From Streptomyces sp. NL15-2K (lineage in GTDB: Bacteria > Actinomycetota > Actinomycetes > Streptomycetales > Streptomycetaceae), in assembly GCF_030551255.1 (NCBI RefSeq), contig NZ_CP130630.1, positions 3,081,501 to 3,145,500 of the forward strand: a stretch of DNA of 64,000 bases, written 5' to 3'. Under the pieces are notes generated by a model that was not told the origin of the DNA, did no database searches, and worked only from the letters and a program-made list of their open reading frames with translations. The position numbers and the translations under genes were made by a program. Shown in pieces: positions 8,359-17,274 of the stretch; positions within the stretch are counted from its first letter, which is position 1; each line of letters opens with the position of its first letter.

Positions 8359-9555
8359 GTGACCACCGCCCAGACCCCGGAGCTCGACGTACAGCCGACT
8401 CCTCTTGCCCTGCTGCTCCTCGGCCGTGAGGCCGACCCGAAGAGCGAGCGCGGTGTCGAGTGTCCCGGCGACCTGCCCTCGCCGTCCGACCCCGACCTGG
8501 TCGAGCGCGCCCGCGCGGCCAAGGAGAAGCTCGGCGACAAGGTGTTCGTGCTCGGCCACCACTACCAGCGCGACGAGGTCATCCAGTTCGCCGACGTCAC
8601 GGGTGACTCGTTCAAGCTGGCCCGGGACGCGGCCGCGCGCCCGGAGGCCGAGTACATCGTGTTCTGCGGTGTGCACTTCATGGCGGAGTCCGCGGACATC
8701 CTGACGTCCGACGACCAGAAGGTCGTGCTGCCCGACCTGGCGGCCGGCTGCTCCATGGCCGACATGGCGACGGCCGAGCAGGTCGCCGAGTGCTGGGACG
8801 TGCTGACCGAGGCCGGCATAGCCGAGCAGGTCGTGCCTGTCTCGTACATGAACTCCTCCGCGGACATCAAGGCGTTCACGGGCAAGCACGGCGGCACGAT
8901 CTGCACCTCCTCGAACGCGAAGCGGGCCCTGGAGTGGGCCTTCCAGCAGGGGGAGCCCTCGACGACAAAGGTCCTGTTCCTGCCCGACCAGCACCTGGGC
9001 CGCAACACCGCGGTCCGCGACATGGGCATGTCCCTGGACGACTGCGTGGTCTACAACCCGCACAAGCCGAACGGCGGCCTGACCGCGGAGCAGCTGCGCG
9101 CCGCGAAGATGATCCTGTGGCGGGGTCACTGCTCGGTGCACGGCCGCTTCAGCCTCGACTCGGTGAACGACGTGCGCGAGCGCATCCCCGGCGTGAACGT
9201 CCTCGTCCACCCCGAGTGCAAGAACGAGGTCGTGGCGGCGGCGGACTACGTCGGCTCGACCGAGTACATCATCAAGGCGCTGGAAGCCGCGCCGGCCGGT
9301 TCCAAGTGGGCCATCGGCACGGAGCTGAACCTGGTCCGCCGCCTGGCGAACCGTTTCGCGCCCGAGGGCAAGGAGATCGTCTTCCTCGACAAGACGGTCT
9401 GCTTCTGCTCGACGATGAACCGCATCGACCTCCCCCACCTGGTCTGGGCCCTGGAGTCCCTGGCCGAGGGCAACCTGGTCAACCGCATCGAGGTCGACAA
9501 GGAGACGGAGGCGTTCGCGAAGCTGGCGCTGGAGCGGATGCTGGCGCTGCCGTAG
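8359..9555 (+). CDS. nadA: quinolinate synthase
   Basis: Condenses iminoaspartate with dihydroxyacetone phosphate to quinolinate in NAD biosynthesis, using an oxygen-sensitive 4Fe-4S cluster. The 398-residue protein shows GHHYQRDEV, the cluster cysteines in VFCGVHFMA, VHPECKNE and TVCFCSTMNR, and PHKPNGGLT, all family hallmarks. I place the start at GTG 8359, eight bases after AAAGGG; the GTG at 8350 is too close to that site. The gene is alone rather than followed by nadB and nadC in this window. Confidence 0.95.
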   Translation: MTTAQTPELDVQPTPLALLLLGREADPKSERGVECPGDLPSPSDPDLVERARAAKEKLGDKVFVLGHHYQRDEVIQFADVTGDSFKLARDAAARPEAEYIVFCGVHFMAESADILTSDDQKVVLPDLAAGCSMADMATAEQVAECWDVLTEAGIAEQVVPVSYMNSSADIKAFTGKHGGTICTSSNAKRALEWAFQQGEPSTTKVLFLPDQHLGRNTAVRDMGMSLDDCVVYNPHKPNGGLTAEQLRAAKMILWRGHCSVHGRFSLDSVNDVRERIPGVNVLVHPECKNEVVAAADYVGSTEYIIKALEAAPAGSKWAIGTELNLVRRLANRFAPEGKEIVFLDKTVCFCSTMNRIDLPHLVWALESLAEGNLVNRIEVDKETEAFAKLALERMLALP

Positions 9556-9573
9556 CCCTGTTGCCGGCCCCGT

Positions 9574-9893
9574 TCACCCCGAGGCGGGTTTCCGCTCGGG
9601 TGGGCGGGGCTGCCGCGGCTCGGCGTCCCGGAGCGGGCCCCGGTCGCGGATCCGCTGCGCGAGCGAGCGGCCGGGCACGTACTGGGTCGCCGTCCACGGC
9701 CGTGTCGCCTCCGGGTCGGCGTCCACGACCGGTGCGGTGAACGCGCCGCTCACCTTACGGACGGCCTCGCTCTCCTGCCGGAAACGGGCGCGGAAGACGC
9801 CGTCCGCGGCGTACTGGCGTGCACCACCTTGACGGCGACCTCGCGTCCGGACCGCGCCCTGCCCCGGTGGACGACCCCATGCCCCGGCCCCGA
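9574..9893 (-). pseudogene. decayed fragment of a Ser/Thr protein kinase N-lobe
   Basis: Reading the minus strand, one frame (about 9893-9816) gives GVVHRGRARSGREVAVKVVH, the end of the glycine loop and the VAVK lysine of bacterial Ser/Thr kinases. The next frame (9816-9574) continues as QYAADGVFRARFRQESEAV, then APVVDADPEATRPW and a stop. The join near 9816 is a one-base frameshift. No HRD, DFG or APE motif follows, so only about 100 residues remain. This is a relic, not a working kinase. Confidence 0.65.
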
Positions 9894-9907
9894 GCCGGGC
9901 ACACAAC

Positions 9908-9950
9908 GGCGGCCGGGCACCGAACCGTTGGGGTTCGGTGCCCGGCCGCC
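9908..9950. terminator. strong hairpin terminator
   Basis: A 19-bp perfect stem (9908-9926 with 9932-9950) around a five-base loop. It lies 13 bases past the stop of the RND transporter gene (minus strand) and also faces the nadA side, so it may stop transcription in both directions. There is no T-run, as is usual in high-GC actinomycetes. Confidence 0.8.
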
Positions 9951-9963
9951 GGGGACACCGCTG

Positions 9964-12900
9964 TCACACGGACGCGGGTTCCGGCTTCGGCTGCTCCGGC
10001 ACCTCCGCCTTCTTCGCCCGCTTGGCCTCCCGCTTCTTCGCCCGCCGCTCCTTGCGGAGCTCCAGCATCGCGTAGAGCGTCGGGACCAGGAGCAGGGTCA
10101 GCAGGGTCGACGTGATCAGGCCGCCGATCACGACCACGGCCAGCGGCTGGGCGATGAAGCCGCCCTGGCCGGTGATGCCCATGGCCATCGGGAGGAGGGC
10201 GAAGATCGTCGCCAGGGCCGTCATGAGGATCGGGCGGAGTCGGTGGCGGCCGCCCTCGACGACCGCTTCGACGACGCCGTAACCCTGCCTGCGGTACTGG
10301 TTGATCAGGTCGATCAGCACGATCGCGTTCGTCACGACGATGCCGATCAGCATCAGCATGCCGATCATCGCCGGGACGCCCATCGGGGTGTCCGTGGCCA
10401 CCAGCAGGCCGATCGCGCCCGTCGCCGCGAAGGGGATGGAGACGAGCAGGATCAGTGGCTGGACGAGCGAGCGGAAGGTCGCGACCAGGAGCATGAAGAC
10501 GATCGCGATCGCCGCCAGCATGGCCAGGCCCAGGTTCTTGAACGCGTCGTCCTGGTCCTGGGAGACACCGCCGATCTCGGCCGTGGCGCCCGCCGGGAGC
10601 TTCAGCGCGTTGATCTCGGACTGGAGGTCCGTGCTCACCGCGCCCGTGTTGTCGCCCGTGGGCTTCGCGGTGATGGTGGCCGCGCGCTGACCGTCGATCC
10701 GCGTCATGGACACCGGGCCGTCGACCAGCTTCACCTCCGCGATGTCACCCAGCTTCACCGCGCCCAGGGACAATTGCTTCAGCTGCGCCAGCGTCTCGGC
10801 CGGCTTCGCCGACTTGATGACGACGTCCCGCTCGGTGTCGTCCAGGACCGCCTTGGCGGCGGTGGTGCCGCGTACGGCCTGGGCGACGGCCGCGCCGAGG
10901 CTCTGGTCGTCGAAGCCGGCCGCCGCGGCCTTCTCGTTGGCCTTCACCGAGATGCGCGGCACGCTCTGCGAGAGGTCGCTGGTGACGTCCGTGACGTCGT
11001 CGAGGCCGGCCACCGTGTCCCGGACCTGCTCCGCGGTCTTGCGCAGGACGTCCCCGTCGGCGGCCTTCACGACCACGCTGAGGTCCTGGCTGCCGAAGCC
11101 GTCACCGGCCGCGATCGTGGTGGTGCCGATGCCGGAGAGCTTCTTCAGCCCCGTCTCGATACGGTCCTGCACGTCCTCGGAGGACGCCGAGTCCTCCAGC
11201 ATCACCTGGTACGACGCCTGGTTGGTGTCCGTACCGCCGCCGAAGGCCGCCATGAAGCCGGAGGAGCCGATCGTGACCTGGTGGTCCTTGACGCCCTCGG
11301 TGTCGCCGAGCACCTGCTCGACCTTCTTCGCCTCGGCGTCGGTCGCCGCCAGGCTCGTGCCCGGCTTCAACTCCTGCTTGACGGTGAGGACTTCCTGCTC
11401 GCCCTGGTCGAAGAAGTTCGTCTTCAGCAGCGGGGCCATGCCGAACGTGCCGATGAGGATCACGACCGCGAGCGCCACGCTGGTCAGCCGGCGCCGGGTG
11501 GCGAAGCGCAGAACGGGGACGTAGAGGCGCTGCAGGCGGCTCTTCGCCTCCTTCTCCTCGGCCTTGCGGCGGGCTTCCTCGGCGTCCTCGGGCGTGCCCT
11601 TCGGCGCGCGCAGGAACCAGTACGACAGCACCGGTACGACCGTCAGCGAGACCAGCAGGGACGCCAGCAGGGCCGCCGTGACCGTCAGACTGAAGGAGCC
11701 GAACAGCTCGCCCACCATGCCGCCGACCAGGCCGATCGGCAGGAACACCGCGACCGTGGTGAGCGTCGAGGACGTCACCGCGCCGGCCACCTCACGGACG
11801 GCGTTCAGGATCGCCGACTGGCGCTCCTCGCCGTAGCCGAGGTGCCGCTTGATGTTCTCCAGGACGACGATCGAGTCGTCGACGACCCGGCCGATGGCGA
11901 TGGTCAGCGCGCCGAGAGTGAGCATGTTCAGGGAGAGGTCACGGGTCCACAGCACGATCAGGGCCAGGACCACGGACAGCGGGATGGACACCGCCGTCAC
12001 CAGCGTCGAGCGGATCGACGCCAGGAAGACCAGGATGACGAGGACTGCGAAGAGCAGACCCAGCGCGCCCTCGGTCGTCAGGCCCTCGATGGCCTTGGAC
12101 ACGGCCGGGCCCTGGTCGCTGACGACGGTGACCGTCGTGCCCGCGCCGAGGTCCTCGCGCATGTCCGCCAGCTTGTCCTCGACCGCGTCGGAGATGGCGA
12201 CCGCGCTGCCGTCGTGGTCCATGGTGACCATGACGGCGAGGCTGGGCCTGCCGTTCGTGCGGGTGATGGAGTCGGCCGTGGCCTCCTGCTGCTCGACCGT
12301 CGCCACGTCACCGAGGCGTACGGGCTTGTCGACGCCCTCGCCGGTGACCATCAGGTCCTGGATCTGCTTGAGCGAGGTGAAGCCGCCGCCGACCTGGACG
12401 GTGCGGTTGCCGCCGTCCTCGTCGAAGGAGCCGGCCGGGACGGTCGCGCCGCCCGCCTGCAGCGCCTGCGCCAGGACCTGGGTGTTCAGTCCCGCCTTCG
12501 CCAGCTTCGCGTCGTCGGGCGTGACGGTGACCTGGAGGTCCCGTACGCCGTCGACCGTGACCTGACCGACGCCGTCGATGTCCTCCAGATCCGGTACGAC
12601 GGTCGTGTCGAGCCGGTCGGCCAGCGCCTGCTGGTCCTTGTCGGAGGTGACGGCGAGGACGACGGTCGGGATGTCGTCCGTCGAACCGGCCACGACCTGC
12701 GGGTCCACGTCGTCCGGGAGCTGGACGCGGGCGCGGTTGACGGCCTGCTGGACGTCGGCGACGAGCTGCTGGGTGTCGTTGCCGTAGTCGAAGGACGCCA
12801 TGATCAGGGCGTTGCCCTCGCTCGCCGTCGAGGTGACGCCCGAGATGCCGTCGACGGCCTCCAGGGTGTCCTCGATGGGCTCGACGACCTGCTTCTCGAC

Positions 12901-13077
12901 GACGTCCGGCGAGGCGCCCTGGTAGGGCGCGACCACGGACACCATCGGTAACTCGATGGTGGGCAGGAGTTGCTGTTTCAGCTGCGGGATCGCGATCGCC
13001 CCGAAGGCGAGCGCGATGATGGACATCAGGCCTATCAGGGCCCGTTGCGCGAGGCTGAATCGGGACAGCCAGGACAT
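9964..13077 (-). CDS. RND-family efflux transporter (AcrB/HAE-type)
   Basis: A 1037-residue proton-driven inner-membrane exporter. One N-terminal helix, a large outside loop, a bundle of helices, a second large loop and a second bundle reproduce the two-fold RND layout. The motif GRVVDDSIVVLENI near residue 394 holds the paired acidic residues used for proton relay. The C-terminus is Lys/Glu-rich and cytosolic. No periplasmic adaptor or outer-membrane channel gene is nearby, as expected for a Gram-positive. The two-component genes upstream on the same strand may control it (inference). Substrates unknown. Confidence 0.92.
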   Translation of the reverse strand: MSWLSRFSLAQRALIGLMSIIALAFGAIAIPQLKQQLLPTIELPMVSVVAPYQGASPDVVEKQVVEPIEDTLEAVDGISGVTSTASEGNALIMASFDYGNDTQQLVADVQQAVNRARVQLPDDVDPQVVAGSTDDIPTVVLAVTSDKDQQALADRLDTTVVPDLEDIDGVGQVTVDGVRDLQVTVTPDDAKLAKAGLNTQVLAQALQAGGATVPAGSFDEDGGNRTVQVGGGFTSLKQIQDLMVTGEGVDKPVRLGDVATVEQQEATADSITRTNGRPSLAVMVTMDHDGSAVAISDAVEDKLADMREDLGAGTTVTVVSDQGPAVSKAIEGLTTEGALGLLFAVLVILVFLASIRSTLVTAVSIPLSVVLALIVLWTRDLSLNMLTLGALTIAIGRVVDDSIVVLENIKRHLGYGEERQSAILNAVREVAGAVTSSTLTTVAVFLPIGLVGGMVGELFGSFSLTVTAALLASLLVSLTVVPVLSYWFLRAPKGTPEDAEEARRKAEEKEAKSRLQRLYVPVLRFATRRRLTSVALAVVILIGTFGMAPLLKTNFFDQGEQEVLTVKQELKPGTSLAATDAEAKKVEQVLGDTEGVKDHQVTIGSSGFMAAFGGGTDTNQASYQVMLEDSASSEDVQDRIETGLKKLSGIGTTTIAAGDGFGSQDLSVVVKAADGDVLRKTAEQVRDTVAGLDDVTDVTSDLSQSVPRISVKANEKAAAAGFDDQSLGAAVAQAVRGTTAAKAVLDDTERDVVIKSAKPAETLAQLKQLSLGAVKLGDIAEVKLVDGPVSMTRIDGQRAATITAKPTGDNTGAVSTDLQSEINALKLPAGATAEIGGVSQDQDDAFKNLGLAMLAAIAIVFMLLVATFRSLVQPLILLVSIPFAATGAIGLLVATDTPMGVPAMIGMLMLIGIVVTNAIVLIDLINQYRRQGYGVVEAVVEGGRHRLRPILMTALATIFALLPMAMGITGQGGFIAQPLAVVVIGGLITSTLLTLLLVPTLYAMLELRKERRAKKREAKRAKKAEVPEQPKPEPASV

Positions 13078-13126
13078 GGGTTACGGGTCTCTCTTCTGTG
13101 AGCGGCAGAAGCGGACGCAGGCGTGT

Positions 13127-13152
13127 TGACGCACAGGTGTGACGCACAGGTG
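13127..13152. repeat. 13-bp direct repeat upstream of the RND gene
   Basis: TGACGCACAGGTG occurs twice in tandem (13127-13139 and 13140-13152), 50-75 bases upstream of the transporter start and between it and the response regulator gene. A tandem binding site for the neighbouring regulator is possible but unproven. Confidence 0.4.
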
Positions 13153-13257
13153 AGCGCCCGCCCTTACACCCTGAGCCATCGCCGGTGCCGATCCGTAGGC
13201 CCCAGGTCCCGTTCCTTATGCGGCGCCTACTCCGGGCGCAGTACGGGAGGGTTGAGC

Positions 13258-13941
13258 TCACTCCACCCTTGGACGTACCAGCCCCGACTCGTACGCGATC
13301 ACCACGAGCTGGGCCCGGTCGCGGGCGCCCAGCTTGGCCATGGCCCGGTTGACGTGCGTCTTCACGGTGAGCGGGCTGACCTCCAGCCGCTCGGCGATCT
13401 CGTCGTTGGAGTGGCCGCCGGCGACCTGCACCAGCACCTCCCGCTCCCGCACGGTGAGCGCGTCGAGGCGCTGCGCGCGGGCGGGGTCGCGGCCGTCGTC
13501 CGCCGCGTCGCCCTGCGCGAGGAAGCGGGCGATCAGGCCCTTGGTGGCCGTCGGGGAGAGCAGGGCCTCGCCGCCGGCCGCGACCCGGATCGCGCTGAGC
13601 AGCTCGTCGGGCTCGGAGCCCTTGCCGAGGAAGCCGGAGGCGCCCGCGCGCAGCGACTGCACGACGTAGTCGTCGACCTCGAAGGTGGTCAGGATGACCA
13701 CGCGGACATGGGCGAGGGAGGGATCGGCGCTGATCATGCGGGTGGCCGCGAGGCCGTCCGTGCCCGGCATCCGGATGTCCATCAGGACGACGTCGGCGCG
13801 CTGTTCCTTGGTCAGCCGCACCGCCTCCGCGCCGTCGGACGCCTCGCCCACGACCTCCATGTCGGGCTCGGAGTCGACGAGCACGCGGAAGGCGCTGCGC
13901 AGCAACGCCTGGTCGTCGGCGAGCAGGACGCGGATGGTCAT
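13258..13941 (-). CDS. NarL/LuxR-family response regulator
   Basis: A 227-residue two-component regulator. The N-terminal receiver has its acidic pocket in LLADDQALLRS, the phospho-acceptor Asp in ADVVLMDIRMP (about D54) and the conserved Lys in LGKGSEPDELL. The C-terminal LuxR-type HTH is in LTVREREVLVQVAGG and LEVSPLTVKTHVNR. Its ATG overlaps the kinase stop by four bases (ATGA), so kinase and regulator are made together. The RND pump lies just downstream and is a candidate target. Confidence 0.94.
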   Translation of the reverse strand: MTIRVLLADDQALLRSAFRVLVDSEPDMEVVGEASDGAEAVRLTKEQRADVVLMDIRMPGTDGLAATRMISADPSLAHVRVVILTTFEVDDYVVQSLRAGASGFLGKGSEPDELLSAIRVAAGGEALLSPTATKGLIARFLAQGDAADDGRDPARAQRLDALTVREREVLVQVAGGHSNDEIAERLEVSPLTVKTHVNRAMAKLGARDRAQLVVIAYESGLVRPRVE

Positions 13942-15167
13942 GCGGGTTCCCCCGGGTCTCCCGTGGCGGTGGTGCGGGTCTTGACCGGCAGGATCGCATG
14001 GACCCGGAAGCCGCCTCCGTACCGGGGACCGGTGGTGAGGGTGCCGCGCAGGGCGGTGACGCGCTCGCGCATGCCGAGCAGTCCGTGCCCGCCGCCGCTG
14101 TCCGGGTCGTCGTCCTCGACGCCTCCGTCGTCGAGGACGGTGATCTCGATGTTCGGGCCCACGCGTACGACGCTGACCTCGGCCTTCGCCTCCGTACCGG
14201 CGTGCTTCTGCACGTTGGTGAGGGCTTCCTGGATCACGCGGAAGGCGGCCAGGTCGACGGCGGCGGGCAGGGTGGTGCCGTGGTCGGCGCGGGCCACCTC
14301 GACGTGCAGGCCGGCGCTGCGGAAGGTGCCGACGAGTTCGTCGAGGCGGTCGAGGCCGGGGGCGGGTTCGGTCGGCGCCTCCGGGTCGCCGGACTGACGG
14401 AGCAGTCCGACGGTGGCGCGGAGTTCGTTGAGCGCGGAGCGGCTGGCCTCGCGTACGTGCGCGAGGGCCTCCTTGGCCTGGTCGGGGCGCTTGTCCATGA
14501 CATGGGCGGCGACTCCGGCCTGGACGTTGACCAGGGCGATGTGGTGGGCGACGACGTCGTGCAGGTCGCGGGCGATGCGCAGGCGTTCCTCGGCGACGCG
14601 GCGGCGGGCCTCCTCCTCACGGGTGCGCTCCGCGCGCTCGGCGCGTTCTCTTATGGCGTGGACGAAGGCGCGGCGGCTGCGGACGGCGTCGCCCGCGGTG
14701 GCGCCGATGCCGGTCCAGGCGAAGATCGCGAGGTTCTCCTGGGCGTACCAGGGGAGGGGGCCGGCGAGCATCGAGGCGCCGGTCAGGACGGTCATCGTGA
14801 GCAGGCCGACGCGCCAGGTGGTGAGGCGGTCGGTGGTGGAGGCGACGGTGTAGAGCGCGATGACCGCGGACATGGCGACGGGGGCGCGGGGGTCGCCGGT
14901 GACGGACTCGATGAGGGAGAAGGTGCCGGTGAGGGCGAGGACCGTCATGGGGGAGCGGCGACGGAACACCAGGGTGGCGGCGGCGAGGGCGATGAGAACC
15001 AGGCTGAGTACGTCGGGGGTCCGGAAACCCCAGCTGACCTCGCGTTCTCCGTGCGGGTCCACGAACGAGCCGGCCACCATGCAGGCGAGGACGCCGGCCG
15101 CGAGTATGGCGTCCAGCGCCAGGGGGTGCGCTTTCAGCCGGAGCCGGGCGCGTTCGATGGTGCTCAC
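13938..15167 (-). CDS. sensor histidine kinase (NarL-partner type)
   Basis: Membrane histidine kinase of about 409 residues. Four to six N-terminal helices are followed by a HisKA_3 dimer domain with the phospho-acceptor His in ARDLHDVVAHHIALV (near residue 204) and an HATPase domain with GGHGLLGMRERV. I chose GTG 15167 (VSTIERARL); GTG 15203 would add 12 residues and neither ribosome site is strong. It is co-transcribed with the response regulator through a four-base overlap. Signal unknown. Confidence 0.92.
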   Translation of the reverse strand: MSTIERARLRLKAHPLALDAILAAGVLACMVAGSFVDPHGEREVSWGFRTPDVLSLVLIALAAATLVFRRRSPMTVLALTGTFSLIESVTGDPRAPVAMSAVIALYTVASTTDRLTTWRVGLLTMTVLTGASMLAGPLPWYAQENLAIFAWTGIGATAGDAVRSRRAFVHAIRERAERAERTREEEARRRVAEERLRIARDLHDVVAHHIALVNVQAGVAAHVMDKRPDQAKEALAHVREASRSALNELRATVGLLRQSGDPEAPTEPAPGLDRLDELVGTFRSAGLHVEVARADHGTTLPAAVDLAAFRVIQEALTNVQKHAGTEAKAEVSVVRVGPNIEITVLDDGGVEDDDPDSGGGHGLLGMRERVTALRGTLTTGPRYGGGFRVHAILPVKTRTTATGDPGEPA

Positions 15168-15274
15168 GCCTGACAAGGTACGGGGCGTCGCTGTGACCGT
15201 CACTGGGGGCTCCGCCCCCGGGCGCAGGGGCCTGGTCGGCCGAGAGGTGCTCCTCGGCTGCGGCCGGCCGGCGT

Positions 15275-15559
15275 TCAGATGTTGCCCGGGATCAACCCGT
15301 CGTCGCTCAGCAGTTCCCGGACCTCCTCCAGCGTGGCGTCCGGCGACGGCAGGATGAGTTCCGAGGGCTCCAGGGAGTCGTCGGGCAGCGGGGTGCCGAG
15401 CTCCCGGACCTTGTCCAGGAGCGCGTGCAAAGTGGCGCGGAAGCCGGGGCTGTCGCCGCTCTCCATCTCGGCGAGCAACTCCTCGTCCAGCTTGTTCAGT
15501 TCGGCGAGGTGGCTGTCGGCCAGCCTCACCTGCCCCTCCCCCATGATCCGTACGATCAT
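15275..15559 (-). CDS. pspAA: PspA-associated protein PspAA
   Basis: A 94-residue protein matching the PspAA domain: N-terminal MIVRIMGEGQVRL, then an acidic helical stretch (NKLDEELLAEMESGD) and a C-terminal LPSPDATLEEVRELL. These small proteins travel with actinobacterial pspA and are thought to bind it. The ATG has GGAGGG seven bases upstream. The gene follows pspA by 39 bases on the same strand, so the pair is an operon. Confidence 0.85.
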   Translation of the reverse strand: MIVRIMGEGQVRLADSHLAELNKLDEELLAEMESGDSPGFRATLHALLDKVRELGTPLPDDSLEPSELILPSPDATLEEVRELLSDDGLIPGNI

Positions 15560-15598
15560 GTCGCCCTCCTAGGCGTGGGCCCCGGCTCTCGTCCGGTG

Positions 15599-16393
15599 TT
15601 ACTGCTTGTCGAAGCGGGGGGTGTCCTGCGGCTGCTGCTGGGACTGCTGCTGGCTCGTGCCACCTTCGATGGCCTGCTGCTCGGAGCTGCCGCCGGCCAG
15701 CTCCGCCTTCATGCGCTGCAGTTCCAGCTCTACATCCGTACCACCGGAGAGCCGGTCCAGCTCGGCCTGGATGTCGTCCTTGTGCATGCCCGACTGGTCG
15801 TCCAGGGCGCCCGAGGCGAGCAGTTCGTCGATGGCTCCGGCCCTCGCCTGGAGCTGCGCCGTCTTGTCCTCGGCGCGCTGGATGGCCATGCCGACGTCGC
15901 CCATCTCCTCGGAGATGCCGGAGAACGCCTCGCCGATCCGGGTCTGCGCCTGGGCCGCCGTGTACGTGGCCTTGATCGTCTCCTTCTTCGTGCGGAAGGC
16001 GTCGACCTTGGCCTGGAGCCGCTGGGCCGCCAGGGTGAGCTTCTCCTCCTCGCCCTGGAGGGTCGCGTGCTGCGTCTCGAGGTCCGTCACCTGCTGCTGG
16101 AGCGCGGCGCGGCGGGAGAGCGCCTCACGGGCCAGGTCCTCGCGGCCGAGCGCGAGCGCCTTGCGGCCCTGGTCCTCCAACTTGGTCGACTGGGACTGCA
16201 GCTGGTTGAGCTGGAGTTCCAGGCGCTTGCGCGAGGTGGCCACGTCGGCCACGCCACGGCGCACCTTCTGGAGCAGCTCCAGCTGTTTCTGGTACGAGTA
16301 ATCGAGGGTCTCGCGCGGGTCCTCGGCCCGGTCAAGGGCCTTGTTCGCCTTCGCGCGGAAGATCATCCCCATACGCTTCATGACACCGCTCAT
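15599..16393 (-). CDS. pspA: phage-shock protein A / IM30 family membrane-stress protein
   Basis: A 264-residue, almost wholly helical coiled-coil protein that binds the inner face of stressed membranes. The N-terminal amphipathic MKRMGMIFRAKANKALDRAE and the long heptad region (about 30-190) are family hallmarks; the C-terminus has a Gln-rich tail. I use ATG 16393 (MSGVMKRMGM), with AAGGGGG 12 bases upstream, rather than the longer frame that runs past 16470. In S. coelicolor the homologue protects against envelope stress. It forms an operon with pspAA. Confidence 0.93.
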   Translation of the reverse strand: MSGVMKRMGMIFRAKANKALDRAEDPRETLDYSYQKQLELLQKVRRGVADVATSRKRLELQLNQLQSQSTKLEDQGRKALALGREDLAREALSRRAALQQQVTDLETQHATLQGEEEKLTLAAQRLQAKVDAFRTKKETIKATYTAAQAQTRIGEAFSGISEEMGDVGMAIQRAEDKTAQLQARAGAIDELLASGALDDQSGMHKDDIQAELDRLSGGTDVELELQRMKAELAGGSSEQQAIEGGTSQQQSQQQPQDTPRFDKQ

Positions 16394-16674
16394 GGGCTTC
16401 GCGCGCCCCCTTCTGACGGACTCCAGCTCCAGCGACTGCAACAGAACCCACAGTACGGGCCCTGCATCCATTACCGCACTGTTCGGGGACGGATGCGCTC
16501 ATCCCCAAGGACGACTGACCAAGCCATTGCTCCGGCGTAAGGAGTAGGTGACCTTCAGGGTGAGCAGTAGGTCACCGGACGTCCTCTCTGTCCTCACTAC
16601 AGACGACTGGTGTTGCCGGATCGTTCCCCACCGGGCGGGGGTCCATGCCCCCGAACCCCGTACCCTTGGGTTTT

Positions 16675-17274
16675 GTGTTCCGTAGCCGTGCCAAGGATGA
16701 GAAGGCCGCCACCGCCGCCAAGGCGTCGCTGACCGACTCCAATCAGCCCCGAGACCCGCAGGCCCCGAAGGGCCGCCCGACGCCCAAGCGCAGTGAGGCC
16801 CAGGGCCAGCGCCGCAGCGTCGCCAATACGTCGATGACGCGCAAGGAGGCCGCCAAGCGTCAGCGCGACGAGCGGCGTGCGCAGATGGAGAAGCAGCGCC
16901 AGGCGCTCGCCGGCGGTGACGAGCGGTACCTGCCGGTGCGCGACAAGGGCCCGGTCCGCAAGTTCGCGCGCGACTTCATCGACTCACGGTTCAACGTGGC
17001 GGAGTTCTTCCTGCCGATGGCCGTGGTCATCCTCGTGCTGAGCATGGTGCGGGTGGGGGCGCTGCAGAGCATCGCGCTGCTGCTGTGGTTGGTCGTGATC
17101 GTGCTGATCGTGCTCGACTCGATCGCCACCGGGGTCCGCCTGAAGAAGCGGCTCGCCGAGCGCTTCCCGGACCAGAGCCGCAAGGGCGCGGTCGCCTACG
17201 CACTCATGCGCTCCCTCCAGATGCGTCGGCTCCGGCTGCCGAAGCCGCAGGTCAAGCGCGGGGAGCGGCCCTGA
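16675..17274 (+). CDS. DUF3043 family membrane protein
   Basis: A 199-residue actinobacterial protein of unknown function. The N-terminal half is highly charged and probably cytosolic (KEAAKRQRDERRAQMEKQRQ). Two membrane helices follow (about residues 110-128 and 133-153), then a basic tail. GTG 16675 (VFRSRAKDEK) is preferred to an ATG at 16645 because conserved family members begin with this sequence. Its stop overlaps the start region of the methyltransferase (CTGA at 17271-17274). Confidence 0.85.
   Translation: MFRSRAKDEKAATAAKASLTDSNQPRDPQAPKGRPTPKRSEAQGQRRSVANTSMTRKEAAKRQRDERRAQMEKQRQALAGGDERYLPVRDKGPVRKFARDFIDSRFNVAEFFLPMAVVILVLSMVRVGALQSIALLLWLVVIVLIVLDSIATGVRLKKRLAERFPDQSRKGAVAYALMRSLQMRRLRLPKPQVKRGERP

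Noticed and set aside
9829..12951. A 1040-codon open frame opposite the RND transporter
   Set aside because: It is an antisense shadow produced by GC-rich codon third positions; the translation is Arg/Asp/Glu/His-rich with no domains, while the minus strand encodes a clear RND protein.
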